DNA of 64,000 bases from Lewinella sp. W8. Lineage in GTDB: Bacteria > Bacteroidota > Bacteroidia > Chitinophagales > Saprospiraceae. The position numbers and the translations under genes were made by a program. This document shows positions 16,965 to 26,121 of this stretch, one piece after another (position 1 is the first letter of the stretch; each line of letters starts with the position of its first letter). Below the pieces are notes generated by a model. It did no database searches. It saw only the letters and a list, made by a program, of their open reading frames with translations, and was not told the DNA's origin. The DNA lies in NCBI RefSeq assembly GCF_004375085.3, contig NZ_SNAQ03000001.1:186001-250000 (forward strand), written 5' to 3'.

Positions 16965-18212
16965 CTACCGGTTTTTCCAGAGTAAACTGCTGTCTCCGTA
17001 GCTGAGAAAACGGAAATCGTTGTCCAGGGCATAGCGGTAGATATTCCGCCATGCGTCCCCCACGAGGGTGGCTACCAGCAACAGCAGCGTAGAGCGCGGC
17101 TGGTGAAAGTTCGTGATGATACCATCCGCCACCCTTAAGCGGGTAGCGGGCGTGAGCAGCAACTGGGTGTAACCCGATAGTTCTTCCAGTTGGTTGTTGT
17201 CCATGAGGGCCAGTAGGCTCCGGAGGGCGTCTGAGGTACTGACCGCAGAGAGTGTGTCTTGTTCCGTTACCCACTGGTCGACAAACACCGGTCCCCTCAC
17301 CTCGGTTAATTCCCCCCGGAAGTGTTTCGCGCCGAGGTAGAAGAGACTTTCCAGACAGCGGAGGCTGGTCGTCCCGACACTTACGATGGGGTGGCCGGCT
17401 GCCAGTTGTTCGGCCAGGGAAGCTACGAGGGACCGGCTCACGGTAAAAAACTCGCGGTGCATAGTGTGGTCCCCGAGGGTTTCGGAAGATACGGGCTTGA
17501 AGGTTCCGGCACCCACGTGCAGGGTGAGTTCCCGCCACCGAATGCCCCGTCGGCCAATGGCTTCCAGGACGGCCGGCGTGAAGTGCAGTCCGGCGGTGGG
17601 GGCGGCAACGGAACCTTCCTCCTTGGCGAAAACGGTCTGGTAGCGCTGGGCATCGCTTGCCTCGGCCTGACGGCCGAGGTAGGGGGGGAGAGGAATGGTG
17701 CCGGCCGCGGCCAGTACTTCCCCGAAGCTGATTGTTTGGTCGCTTTCCCAGGAGAAGGTTACGGAAAAAGCATTGTCCAGACGTTCCTGGCGGGTGGCCC
17801 GGAGGGTCACCGGTCGGCCAGCGACTTCCAGGGGAAGTTCGAGTGCGCCCTGCTTCCAGCGGCGGTTACCGCCGATGAGGCATTTCCACTGCACCTGCGC
17901 AACGGCGCCCAAAGAAAGCGCGTAATCATGGGGGGCAAGCGGGTCGAGACAAAATATTTCCACGGGGCGTTTGCCTTCCCCGATCGGAAAGTGCAGGCGG
18001 GCGTGAATTACCCGCGTTTGATTGCCGATCAGCAGGGTGCCTTCCGGTAGTACCTCGGGCAGTTCCCCGAAGGGACGCTCGGAAATTTTGCCGTCCTTAA
18101 AGTGAAGCTGCCGGGCCGCCGCGCGATCCGCGAGTGGATACCGGGCGATGCGATCGTCGGGCAGATCGTAATCGTAGTCATCGATGGAGATGGAACGGGC
18201 GGAATCGGCCAT
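16965..18212 (-). CDS. queA: S-adenosylmethionine:tRNA ribosyltransferase-isomerase
   Basis: 415 residues, somewhat longer than the ~350 of the E. coli enzyme. Builds epoxyqueuosine on the wobble base of GUN-anticodon tRNAs using the ribose of SAM. Family signatures are present: DYDLPDDRIARYPL at the N-terminus, VAAPTAGLHFT in the centre, LTLHVGAGTFKPV, VGTTSLRCLESL, and ITNFHQPRSTLLLLVATLVGD near the C-terminus. Convergent with the small gene before it and divergent from sppA. Confidence 0.96.
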   Translation of the reverse strand: MADSARSISIDDYDYDLPDDRIARYPLADRAAARQLHFKDGKISERPFGELPEVLPEGTLLIGNQTRVIHARLHFPIGEGKRPVEIFCLDPLAPHDYALSLGAVAQVQWKCLIGGNRRWKQGALELPLEVAGRPVTLRATRQERLDNAFSVTFSWESDQTISFGEVLAAAGTIPLPPYLGRQAEASDAQRYQTVFAKEEGSVAAPTAGLHFTPAVLEAIGRRGIRWRELTLHVGAGTFKPVSSETLGDHTMHREFFTVSRSLVASLAEQLAAGHPIVSVGTTSLRCLESLFYLGAKHFRGELTEVRGPVFVDQWVTEQDTLSAVSTSDALRSLLALMDNNQLEELSGYTQLLLTPATRLRVADGIITNFHQPRSTLLLLVATLVGDAWRNIYRYALDNDFRFLSYGDSSLLWKNR

Positions 18213-18457
18213 TTCTAGGAGTTAGTTTGACGGGCTCGAAAGCCAACACCAGGAGAAGGGAAATGGATGAAACTCCGAGGGGAAATCTGCCTTTTCTTCG
18301 CGTAGACAATCGTCCGCAACCCCGATTAAACCCCGGAATCCGGCACACTTTTGGATTCCTGATTGTCTTTCGCCTAGTTTTTTCCGCCATTGATCGAAAA
18401 GCCACCAACAGTCTGTGGTTGATGGCGTTCTTGTGACAACTTTCTAAAATTCACGGC

Positions 18458-20242
18458 ATGTCCAATTTTTTCAAGATACTTTTCGGCTCCTGTCTGGGTA
18501 CGCTTCTCGCCCTGGGGGCGCTGTTTTTTATTGGAATTTCCACCATCGCGGGCCTGGCGGCCTCGACGGAAGAAAAACCCCGCGTGAGCGCGAATTCTAT
18601 TCTTGAAATCGATCTGGTCTCCGTTCCCGAACTTTCCGGCAACCAACCCCTGGATTCTCCCCTGGCCGGTGGCTTTGATACCGATGAGGTACTCGGCCTC
18701 CACGATCTGATCCGGGCCATCGAAAACGCCAAAGACGATGATGACATCAAGGGGATTTACCTGAACAATTCCTTCAACGCCATTCCCTTTACTTCCCTCC
18801 GCCTGCTGCGGGAAGCGGTAGCAGACTTCCGGACTTCCGGGAAATTCGTCCTCTCCTACGCGCCCTACTACGAACAAAAGGCTTACTACCTGGCCAGCGC
18901 CGGTGACGAGGTCTTCATGGGCCCACTCGGGGCGGTGGATTTTCGCGGACTTGGCGCCGAAATCCCCTTCTTTAAGGGGGCGCTGGATAAAGTTGGCGTG
19001 AAGATGGAGGTTTTCTGGGCCGGAGATTACAAAAGTGCTACGGAGCCCTTCCGCCGGACGTCGATGAGCGACGCCAGCCGGGAGCAAACCAAGGAATATC
19101 TGGAAGACCTGTTTGGGGTGATGCTGGATGACCTGAGCGCAGGCAGAAATATTCCGGCCGGAGAGCTGCGGGAAATGGCCGGGGCACTGACGGGTTGGAA
19201 AGGACAGGCGGCCGTGGATGCGGGCCTGGTGGACGGCATCAAGCGTCGTACCGAAATCGATCGCCGACTGCACGAGCTGGTGGGCTTCGATCCGGACGAG
19301 AAACTGAATACGATTGAGGTGGACGATTATTTCGCCGCCCGCATGAAGAAATTAAAGGGAGGGGGCGATAGCGAAGTGGCCGTCCTCATCGCCGAAGGCA
19401 CCATCGTGGATGGCAAAGGAGACCTCGGCAGCATCGGCGACCACAAGTACGTCAAGGAACTGGAGAAATTCATCGATGATGACGACGTGAAGGCGGTGGT
19501 TCTCCGGGTAAACAGCGGAGGGGGCAGCGCCAGCAGTTCGGAGAACATCTGGTACGCCGTGGAACAACTTAAGGAAGCCGGAAAACCCGTGGTGGTGAGT
19601 ATGGGGGACTACGCCGCCAGCGGCGGCTACTACATCGCCGCCGGAGCGGACTCCATCTTCGCCGAACCCTCGACGATTACGGGTTCCATCGGGGTGTTCA
19701 TGATGTTCCCTAACATGAAGGAGCTCATGAACGACAAACTGGGCATCACCTTTGATACCGTCAATACGGCCCGCAACGCCACGGCCTTCAGTACCTTCCG
19801 GGACATGGGCCCCGAAGAGAGAGAAATCCTCAAGGCGCGTACGGAAAACATCTACGATATTTTCCTGAGCCGCGTAGCGGAGGGGCGTGATATTCCGGTG
19901 GAGCGGGTCCGCGAAATTGCCGGTGGTCGCGTGTATTCCGGCATGCGGGCCGAAGAACTAGGGCTGGTGGATCGCCTGGCCGGCCTGGAAGAAGCCATTG
20001 AAAGTGCCGCCAATATGGCTAATCTGGACAATGACTATTCCATTGGTCATTACCCCAAAATCAAACCTCCCTTAGAGCAGTTGCTGGAAGAACTGTTTGG
20101 TCAGGAGTTTACGCCGGCCGTAACCGAGGGCGTAGTAAAGCAACAACTGGGCCCCGAAAACTACGAATACTACCGCATGATGCGGGACCTCACGAACGCC
20201 GAGGGCGCCCAGGCCCGTTTGCCCCTGATGCTGCGATTTTAG
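18458..20242 (+). CDS. sppA: Signal peptide peptidase SppA, long (67K) type
   Basis: 594 residues. A single N-terminal membrane anchor (~residues 8-34) leads into two S49 peptidase repeats. The catalytic pair is visible: Lys192 in GDYKSATEPF of the N-terminal repeat and Ser388 in DYAASGGYYIAAGAD of the C-terminal repeat, as in the E. coli 67-kDa enzyme. It degrades cleaved signal peptides at the inner membrane. Followed by a strong hairpin at 20281. Confidence 0.96.
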   Translation: MSNFFKILFGSCLGTLLALGALFFIGISTIAGLAASTEEKPRVSANSILEIDLVSVPELSGNQPLDSPLAGGFDTDEVLGLHDLIRAIENAKDDDDIKGIYLNNSFNAIPFTSLRLLREAVADFRTSGKFVLSYAPYYEQKAYYLASAGDEVFMGPLGAVDFRGLGAEIPFFKGALDKVGVKMEVFWAGDYKSATEPFRRTSMSDASREQTKEYLEDLFGVMLDDLSAGRNIPAGELREMAGALTGWKGQAAVDAGLVDGIKRRTEIDRRLHELVGFDPDEKLNTIEVDDYFAARMKKLKGGGDSEVAVLIAEGTIVDGKGDLGSIGDHKYVKELEKFIDDDDVKAVVLRVNSGGGSASSSENIWYAVEQLKEAGKPVVVSMGDYAASGGYYIAAGADSIFAEPSTITGSIGVFMMFPNMKELMNDKLGITFDTVNTARNATAFSTFRDMGPEEREILKARTENIYDIFLSRVAEGRDIPVERVREIAGGRVYSGMRAEELGLVDRLAGLEEAIESAANMANLDNDYSIGHYPKIKPPLEQLLEELFGQEFTPAVTEGVVKQQLGPENYEYYRMMRDLTNAEGAQARLPLMLRF

Positions 20243-20280
20243 GGGGAAAACGAGCTTCGATTTTTAAACTTAGAAAAAGA

Positions 20281-20317
20281 TTAGCGCCCGCCGGAAAGAA
20301 CTTCCGGCGGGCGCTAA
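20281..20317. terminator. Perfect 16-bp hairpin between sppA and the DUF4293 gene
   Basis: Stem 20281-20296 pairs with 20302-20317 without mismatch; loop AGAAC. No T-run follows on the plus strand, but on the minus strand the stem is followed by a T-rich stretch. It directly abuts the -7 box at 20318. It may terminate sppA transcripts, act as a regulatory site, or both. Confidence 0.7.
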
Positions 20318-20325
20318 TACCTTTG
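20318..20325 (+). promoter_or_regulatory. -7 box of the DUF4293 gene
   Basis: TACCTTTG matches TAnnTTTG, 23 nt before the ATG at 20349. The position where a -33 box would lie is occupied by the hairpin. Confidence 0.6.
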
Positions 20326-20348
20326 CGGGCAGATAAACCCTTTCGATT

Positions 20349-20780
20349 ATGCTACAACGTATTCAATCCGTCTTTCTGTTTTTGGCCGCACTGGCCTGCT
20401 TTGGTCTTTTTGCTACCGACGCTGCCGATACTGATCGGGCGATGGCGGACAGCAATCTGTTTGCCGACGGGAGCTTCAATATTTTCGATGATCCCGTGCT
20501 GATGGGGGCCTTTACGCTGGCGGGCGTTCTCTTGCTGGTGGTCGTCTTTTTGTATAAGAACCGGCCGCTGCAGATGAAATTAAGCCTGGCTGCGGTGGTT
20601 GTAGTATTATTCGGTCTGGGCTACGGGGTATTTCTGTGGCTCAACGACCTGGCGGGTAAGGTAGCGTCTCCTGATGTCGGTATCGTTCTTCCCGTACTGG
20701 CGATCATTCTGGCCCTACTCGGCCGACGGTACGTGAAGCAGGATGAGCAACTGGTACGCAGTGCGGATCGTCTGCGGTAA
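20349..20780 (+). CDS. DUF4293 family membrane protein
   Basis: 143 residues with four hydrophobic segments. It starts with MLQRIQSVFLFLAALA, the usual opening of this Bacteroidota-restricted family (M-I/L-Q-R-I-Q-S), and ends with a charged tail (GRRYVKQDEQLVRSADRLR). Function unknown. The ~200 nt between it and mscL hold no clear feature. Confidence 0.85.
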   Translation: MLQRIQSVFLFLAALACFGLFATDAADTDRAMADSNLFADGSFNIFDDPVLMGAFTLAGVLLLVVVFLYKNRPLQMKLSLAAVVVVLFGLGYGVFLWLNDLAGKVASPDVGIVLPVLAIILALLGRRYVKQDEQLVRSADRLR

Positions 20781-20979
20781 GTCCGGGCTTAGCGCCAATA
20801 TTTTGTCACTGAATATCTACACCTCGTCCACCCGGATGTAGGGTTGAAAGATGGCTTGTGCTCTTTAGGGAGCCGTAGGCGGCGCTTGCCCATGGCTATA
20901 TTGGGGTGAAGGAACTATATTGGAGTGTTTTCTGGAACGTGAAGATGGAAATTCTCTTCACACAAACCACTTATACACT

Positions 20980-21396
20980 ATGCTTAAGGAATTCAAAGAG
21001 TTCATTATGCGGGGCAACGTGCTGGAGCTGGCCGTTGCCGTAATTATTGCCGGAGCTTTCGGGGCCATCGTTACCTCCTTCACGAACGACATCATTATGC
21101 CACCCATCGGAGCTGCCATGGGGGACGTTGATTTCAGCGAACTGTCCTATCAGTTGACCGAAGACGTGATGGACGGAGAAGGTAACGTGGTGGCGGAAGG
21201 TGCGGCCATCCGCTACGGAAAGTTTATTCAAACCATCATCGACTTTCTGATTATTGCCTTCATCATCTTCATGGTCGTTAAATCGTACAACCGATTGACC
21301 GAAAAAGAGAAGGAAGAAGAAGCTCCCGCTCCGGATCCGGGGCCGACGGAGATCGACCTGCTTAAGGAAATCCGCGATCAGTTGGCCAAAAAATAA
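20980..21396 (+). CDS. mscL: Large-conductance mechanosensitive channel
   Basis: 138 residues from ATG 20980; upstream in-frame codons lack family character. Start MLKEFKEFIMRGNVLELAVAVIIAGAFGAIVTSFTNDIIMPPIG matches the MscL amphipathic N-terminal helix and first membrane helix. The second helix is IQTIIDFLIIAFIIFMVVKSYNRL, followed by a proline-rich linker and the C-terminal bundle helix EIDLLKEIRDQL. It opens under membrane tension to release solutes on osmotic downshift. Confidence 0.97.
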   Translation: MLKEFKEFIMRGNVLELAVAVIIAGAFGAIVTSFTNDIIMPPIGAAMGDVDFSELSYQLTEDVMDGEGNVVAEGAAIRYGKFIQTIIDFLIIAFIIFMVVKSYNRLTEKEKEEEAPAPDPGPTEIDLLKEIRDQLAKK

Positions 21397-21417
21397 TTTG
21401 GTCAGCGCAAAAAAAAG

Positions 21418-21449
21418 AATAGCCCGTACACCATGGTGTGCGGGCTATT
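21418..21449. terminator. Bidirectional terminator between mscL and the RNase E/G gene
   Basis: Near-perfect palindrome centred on CCATGG, with one G-U. On the minus strand it is followed by a long T-run, ending the convergent RNase gene. On the plus strand an A-run precedes it and only a weak T-stretch follows. Confidence 0.88.
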
Positions 21450-21473
21450 GTTGTGTCGGGATGACCTGAACGA

Positions 21474-23021
21474 TTAGAGTTTAATCTCGTCGTCCTGGCC
21501 GTCGTAAAATTTGTAGGTCGTGACGGGGAAGTCATTGTCGGCCTGAATTTCCAGCCAGCGATAGTGGCGCATGTACCACTTCATCTGCAGACTGGGCAAC
21601 CCACGCTTCAGGTAAGCGGCCACGTAGGGATGGACCTTCAACTTGAGTTTCGCCTTCGGGCGAGCCTCCATGATGAAGTTCAGGTCGCGTTCAATGTCGT
21701 CGGTCAGTAAGATGGTGGCGTTGATCTTACCCGTTCCATTACAGGTGGGGCACTTTTCGGCCGTCGTGATCTTCACCTCGGGTCTCACCCGCTGGCGGGT
21801 AATCTGCATCAAACCGAACTTGCTCAGGGGAAGGACGGTGTGCTGGGCACGGTCGTTCTTCATGGCCCGGCGCATGTGGGTCACCAGCTTTTTCCGGTGC
21901 TCGGCATCCCGCATATCGATGAAGTCAATCACGATGATGCCGCCAATGTCCCGTAGACGCAGCTGACGGGCGATTTCTTCGGCGGACTCCATATTGATCT
22001 TCAGGACGGCCTCCGCCTGGTTCTGGCTGGGCATTTTGTTACCACTGTTGACGTCAATGGTGTGCATGGCCTCCGTGTGTTCAATCACGATGTAGGCACC
22101 ACTGGGCATGGTGGCCGTTTTGCCGAAGCTGCTTTTGATCTGTTTGGTGATACCGTGAGCATCAAAAATGGGGCGTTTGCCCTTGTGCAATTGAACAATG
22201 TTGGCGGCTTTGGGGGCCACGTCCGTAACGTACTGGCGGACGGTTTCAAAGAGCGCCTGGTCGTCAACGACGATCTTGCTGAAATCTGGCGTTAACAGAT
22301 CGCGCAAAAGTCCGGTGGTCTTATCTACTTCGCTGAGCAGTTTTGTGGGTGGTTGAGCCGTTTTGGCGGCTTCGTAGATGTTCTTCCACTTCGCCATTAA
22401 CAACTCGACTTCCTCCAGCAGATCACCTACCCCCTTGCCTTCGGCGGCGGTACGCACGATGACTCCGAAGTTTTTGGGCCGGATGCTTTCCACCAGAAGC
22501 TGAAGTCGCTTACGCTCTTCACTGGTACTGATCTTTTTGGAGACGGCCACCGCTTCGCTGAAGGGCGTGATCACGAGGTAACGACCGGGAATGGTAATCT
22601 CGCAACTGAGACGGGGTCCCTTGGTGCTGATCGGCTCTTTGAGGACCTGCGCCAGAATCACCTGGCGTTTGTCGAATACCTCGTCAATCTTTCCGGTTTT
22701 GACGATCTCGGGCTCAAATTTGAACTTGTCGAGTTTGTGCGTCTGGATTTTGTTGTTGCGGGTCAGCTGCGCATATTTTTGCAGCGAACGAACCCGCGGC
22801 CCCAGATCGGTGTAGTGCAGGAAAGCATCCTTTTTGTGGCCAATGTCCACAAAAGCGGCGTTCAGGGGCGCCGTGACGCGCTTTACTTTGCCCAGGAAAA
22901 CGTCTCCTACGGTAAACTGATCCGTAGAACGCTGTCGGTGGATTTCGACGAGTTTACCGTCTTCCACCAGGGCTACCTCTACCGTTTTTCCGGTAGAGGA
23001 TACTATCATTTCTTTTTCCAC
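21474..23021 (-). CDS. rng: Ribonuclease E/G family endoribonuclease
   Basis: 515 residues, typical RNase G size. The S1-like RNA-binding domain is at ~residues 35-125 (VGDVFLGKVKRVTAPLNAAFVDIG). The catalytic DNase I-like domain carries IDVNSG and IIVIDFIDM, whose aspartates bind Mg. The zinc-link is CPTCNGTGK. No long C-terminal degradosome scaffold. Processes rRNA and mRNA ends. In Bacteroidota this gene commonly follows an HU/IHF-type gene, as it does loosely here (HU, TPR protein, AURKAIP1-like, rng on one strand), with a ~560-nt gap before it. Confidence 0.95.
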   Translation of the reverse strand: MEKEMIVSSTGKTVEVALVEDGKLVEIHRQRSTDQFTVGDVFLGKVKRVTAPLNAAFVDIGHKKDAFLHYTDLGPRVRSLQKYAQLTRNNKIQTHKLDKFKFEPEIVKTGKIDEVFDKRQVILAQVLKEPISTKGPRLSCEITIPGRYLVITPFSEAVAVSKKISTSEERKRLQLLVESIRPKNFGVIVRTAAEGKGVGDLLEEVELLMAKWKNIYEAAKTAQPPTKLLSEVDKTTGLLRDLLTPDFSKIVVDDQALFETVRQYVTDVAPKAANIVQLHKGKRPIFDAHGITKQIKSSFGKTATMPSGAYIVIEHTEAMHTIDVNSGNKMPSQNQAEAVLKINMESAEEIARQLRLRDIGGIIVIDFIDMRDAEHRKKLVTHMRRAMKNDRAQHTVLPLSKFGLMQITRQRVRPEVKITTAEKCPTCNGTGKINATILLTDDIERDLNFIMEARPKAKLKLKVHPYVAAYLKRGLPSLQMKWYMRHYRWLEIQADNDFPVTTYKFYDGQDDEIKL

Positions 23022-23517
23022 GCTTAAGGTTGTGGTTGCTGATACAGTGAATCGCCATAACGGACGAGGCCATTACGGACAAAACAATGTCATCAATACC
23101 AATAAAACACACCAGCATGGTAGAATGGTGCCGGCCCGAAGGGATGCGCGCGATTATCGTTCGCAGCAGTAGTCTGGCAGGATGTACCTAAAGTGATTTG
23201 CCGGGGCCTTGGGGAATACGGTGTTTTAGAAACCGCCGCCCCCAAATAGGGTGGCAGTGGCGGTTAAGTTCTTGGTAACGGATGTGATGCCAGGGGCGAT
23301 CCGTAAAACTAGGGGCACGTATTGAGGCCGGAATTTTAGCAGCCCTCCTAAAGTATTGTAAACTGATCGTATACGGTATAATGGGGCTGAGGAGGTATAC
23401 ATCCTGAAAAGAACACAGATGAGGAACGAGCTAACCGGAGCAAGCAACGCCGATGGGCTTTTGACCGTACAACCCACAACTGCTTATGAGTTGGGATGCA
23501 GGTTGCTTCTACCGGGA

Positions 23518-23548
23518 CCAGCCGACACGCCTTTAGCGTGCCGGCTGG
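23518..23548. promoter_or_regulatory. Strong hairpin downstream of the AURKAIP1-like gene
   Basis: 13-bp stem (23518-23530 with 23536-23548, one A-C mismatch), loop CTTTA, about 30 nt past the small gene on the minus strand. No T-run follows, so it may be an RNA 3' end protector or a rho-dependent end. The remaining gap (23022-23517) shows no gene or RNA I can recognise. Confidence 0.5.
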
Positions 23549-23579
23549 AGTTGGTATGTGGTAATGTAACCGTAGTTAA

Positions 23580-23675
23580 TTACTTGTTCTTCTTCTTGTG
23601 ACGGTTCTTGCGAAGACGCTTTTTCCGTTTGTGCGTGGCGATCTTATGACGCTTACGCTTTTTTCCACACGGCAT
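23580..23675 (-). CDS. AURKAIP1/COX24-domain tiny ribosome-associated protein
   Basis: 31 residues, extremely basic: MPCGKKRKRHKIATHKRKKR and a lysine-rich tail. This matches the AURKAIP1/COX24-like proteins annotated across Bacteroidota, related to the mitochondrial mS38 and actinobacterial bS22 small-subunit proteins. It probably binds 16S rRNA in the 30S subunit. The frame extends upstream, but the conserved family start is the ATG at 23675. Easily missed because of its size. Confidence 0.85.
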   Translation of the reverse strand: MPCGKKRKRHKIATHKRKKRLRKNRHKKKNK

Positions 23676-23769
23676 AGTAGTGTCGTTTAGGTTAATAATA
23701 TGGTTGCTGTATAACAGCATACCCGATTGGATACAACCGGAATGCTGATTAGGTTGGCTTTCCGGAGCA

Positions 23770-24564
23770 TTATCGGCCCGACGGCTGCACGATTTCCGTA
23801 CAGCGACTTGCCATGGCCGGTGCTTCCGGGCGACCAAGTTGTTCGTATAGTTGAGCCAACGGACAGACGGCATCGGGGTTGGTTGGAGCTAGCTCTGCTG
23901 CCTTTTCCAGCCGTTCCACGGCCCGTTCCAGTTGGTTCGTTTTTATGGCCAGTCTGGCCAGGGTCAGATACACCCGAGCGTTCTCGGGATACTGCTTTTC
24001 CAGGTCCCGCAGCATCAGAATTCCCTTCATGGGTTCACCCGGTGGCGGGAAGTCCGTATAACTGACCGCCAGATTAATCCGGTGGTCGGCATTTTGCGGA
24101 TCAAGACTGATGGCCGCCTGATAGGCCTGTTCGGCCTGGCTGGCACAGAACTGCCTTATTTTGGCGTCAATTCCCTCCCGTTGGAGGCAAAGACTGAAGG
24201 TCGTTCCGGTGATGGACCAGGCATCCTCCGTGTTCACGACTTCGGCAATCTGCCGCGCGTAAATCCCGGAAATGGCTGGTTCTCCGGCCCGATACCATTC
24301 TCCCGCCAGTTGCTCAAGAATGCTCGTCCTGGCGGAATCGCCTTCCGTAGCGGAGAGTACTTCTTCAAGACTGGCCAGGTTGGCCAGCTGAGCGGGGTTG
24401 AGACGGTCCCGAGCCTCGCGAATGAGGGTTTCGAGTCCCGTCGTTTCCATTGGACCACGCTGAAAGCTTGCTTCCATTTCTGCCGGACGCACCGGGCAGC
24501 CCCAGTAGGTAAGCAAAAGCAGGGCGGCAGCAAGGCCGGCGGCAATCCATTGGGTTTTTCCCAC
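23770..24564 (-). CDS. TPR-repeat protein with N-terminal membrane anchor or signal
   Basis: 264 residues, GTG start at 24564. That start shares its G with the TAG stop of the HU gene (TAGTG), implying translational coupling. Hydrophobic N-terminus (WIAAGLAAALLLLTYWGC; the Cys might be lipidated), a helical middle, and TPR-like repeats at ~residues 130-255 (QAYQAAISLDPQNADHRINL, ENARVYLTLARLAIKTNQLE). Similar TPR proteins follow HU genes in other Bacteroidota. Role unknown. Confidence 0.8.
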   Translation of the reverse strand: MGKTQWIAAGLAAALLLLTYWGCPVRPAEMEASFQRGPMETTGLETLIREARDRLNPAQLANLASLEEVLSATEGDSARTSILEQLAGEWYRAGEPAISGIYARQIAEVVNTEDAWSITGTTFSLCLQREGIDAKIRQFCASQAEQAYQAAISLDPQNADHRINLAVSYTDFPPPGEPMKGILMLRDLEKQYPENARVYLTLARLAIKTNQLERAVERLEKAAELAPTNPDAVCPLAQLYEQLGRPEAPAMASRCTEIVQPSGR

Positions 24565-24875
24565 TAGTCGATCTTTTCTTCCTCAGGAAGCGCCGTCACC
24601 TTATCCTTAACCTGCTCAACGAAAACTTTGGCGGGCTTGAAGGCCGGGATAAAGTGCTCGGGAATAACGATGGCTTTATTCTCCTTAATGTGGCGGCCGA
24701 TTTTTTCAGCACGCTTCTTTACGATGAAAGAGCCAAAACCACGGATGTAAACATTTTCACCTTCCGCCAGGCTGCTCTTAACTTCCTTGAAAAAGCTTTC
24801 CAAAGAAACCAGTACATCTACCTTAGCAATACCGGTTTTCTCGGAAATGTTTGCAACTAAATCAGCTTTCCTCAT
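24564..24875 (-). CDS. HU/IHF family DNA-binding protein
   Basis: 103 residues. Contains the dimerising helices (MRKADLVANISEKTGIAKVDVLVSLESFF) and the DNA-gripping beta-arm with GENVYIRGFGSFIVKKRAEKIGRH; the acidic C-terminal extension (TALPEEEKID) goes beyond the usual ~90 residues. Nucleoid compaction and DNA bending. First gene of the HU-TPR-AURKAIP1 cluster. The gap 24876-25168 contains no clear gene. Confidence 0.95.
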   Translation of the reverse strand: MRKADLVANISEKTGIAKVDVLVSLESFFKEVKSSLAEGENVYIRGFGSFIVKKRAEKIGRHIKENKAIVIPEHFIPAFKPAKVFVEQVKDKVTALPEEEKID

Positions 24876-25168
24876 TTTTCGTTTTCGTTATCGTACAATT
24901 GGTGGTCGGGGGAACCAAAATAATTCGTGAGTGACGCAGGGGTAATTCCCTGTGAAACAACAATTTCTGAAGCTCTTAACCCCAGCTGAATCGATTCCCG
25001 CAGGGGGAATCGCCGGAGGGGGCGTACAAAAGCGACGCAAATATCGCATTTTTTACTCGGTTACGGGTAATGAACCGAACTATTTCTTTTGCAATCAATC
25101 ACTTAGAAGGATTCTCATGACTTCAGATATCTCTCCGTGGCCCGACGGCCAAAACCCGCTCCCACCGG

Positions 25169-25200
25169 TTGGGCTAGTCGCATCGGGTAGTCTATCTTTG
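25169..25200 (+). promoter_or_regulatory. Promoter of yicC-gmk
   Basis: TTG (25169-25171) followed after 21 nt by TATCTTTG (25193-25200), 26 nt before the yicC ATG. Confidence 0.7.
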
Positions 25201-25226
25201 TCGCCAGTCGAATAATCAGACTACCT

Positions 25227-26120
25227 ATGCTTTTATCCATGACCGGCTACGGCCGGGCCAGCACGTCCGAAGCGGGCAAAACTTACACCGTAGAAATCCG
25301 GTCGTTGAACAGTAAACAAAGTGACCTACGCTTAAGAACGTCGCAGCAACTCCATAAGTACGAGGTGGTGCTGAGAAAAGAAGTCCTCAACGCGACCAAG
25401 CGGGGTAAACTGGAAATGATCGTTGACATCAAGGACGAAACCGGCGGCGGTACGGTTGCCGTAAATCTCCCGCTCCTCGGTGGCCTTTATGACGAAGTGG
25501 CCCACCGCATGGGCAAGCACACCAAGTACCCCATTCAGGATGATCACCTTCAGGGAGTGATTGCCGGACTTCTGCGGACTCCCGGCGTTATCGAAGCGGG
25601 AACCAGTGAACTCACGGAAACGGAGTGGCTCACCCTGCAGCGGACCGCCCGGGAGTGCCTGGAGCGTCTCCACAGCTACCGCCTACAGGAAGGTAAGGTC
25701 CTCGCCGATGATCTTGGCACCAGCTGTGAAGCCATCGTCGAACTTCTCGACCAGGTATCCGCCTTCGAAGAGGCACGGGTGCAGGCCGTCCGGGACCGGA
25801 TGAGTAAGCAGCTGGAGGATTTCCTCGGTCGCTCCAACGTGGATAAAAACCGATTCGAGCAGGAGGTGCTGTTTTACCTGGAGAAAATGGACATCAACGA
25901 AGAAAAGATTCGCCTGGCCCAGAATTGTAAGTACTTCCTGGAGATTTTGGGTAACGACGACGAAATCAAGGGGCGGAAGCTTAACTTCATCAGCCAGGAG
26001 ATTGGCCGGGAGGTTAACACCCTGGGCGCCAAGGCCTATTCTGCGGACATCCAGAAGCTGGTGGTGAACATGAAGGAGCACCTGGAAATGATCAAGGAAC
26101 AGCTCGCAAACGTCGCCTGA
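25227..26120 (+). CDS. yicC: YicC/YloC family endoribonuclease
   Basis: 297 residues. Starts MLLSMTGYGRAS, the family hallmark, with EIRSLNSKQSDLRLR in the N-terminal domain and a C-terminal acidic region FISQEIGREVNTLGAKAYSADIQKLVVNMKEHLEMIKEQ. YicC-type proteins are RNases; the E. coli protein acts on small RNAs. It is followed one base later by gmk, the usual neighbour, so the two form an operon. Confidence 0.94.
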   Translation: MLLSMTGYGRASTSEAGKTYTVEIRSLNSKQSDLRLRTSQQLHKYEVVLRKEVLNATKRGKLEMIVDIKDETGGGTVAVNLPLLGGLYDEVAHRMGKHTKYPIQDDHLQGVIAGLLRTPGVIEAGTSELTETEWLTLQRTARECLERLHSYRLQEGKVLADDLGTSCEAIVELLDQVSAFEEARVQAVRDRMSKQLEDFLGRSNVDKNRFEQEVLFYLEKMDINEEKIRLAQNCKYFLEILGNDDEIKGRKLNFISQEIGREVNTLGAKAYSADIQKLVVNMKEHLEMIKEQLANVA

Positions 26121-26121
26121 T

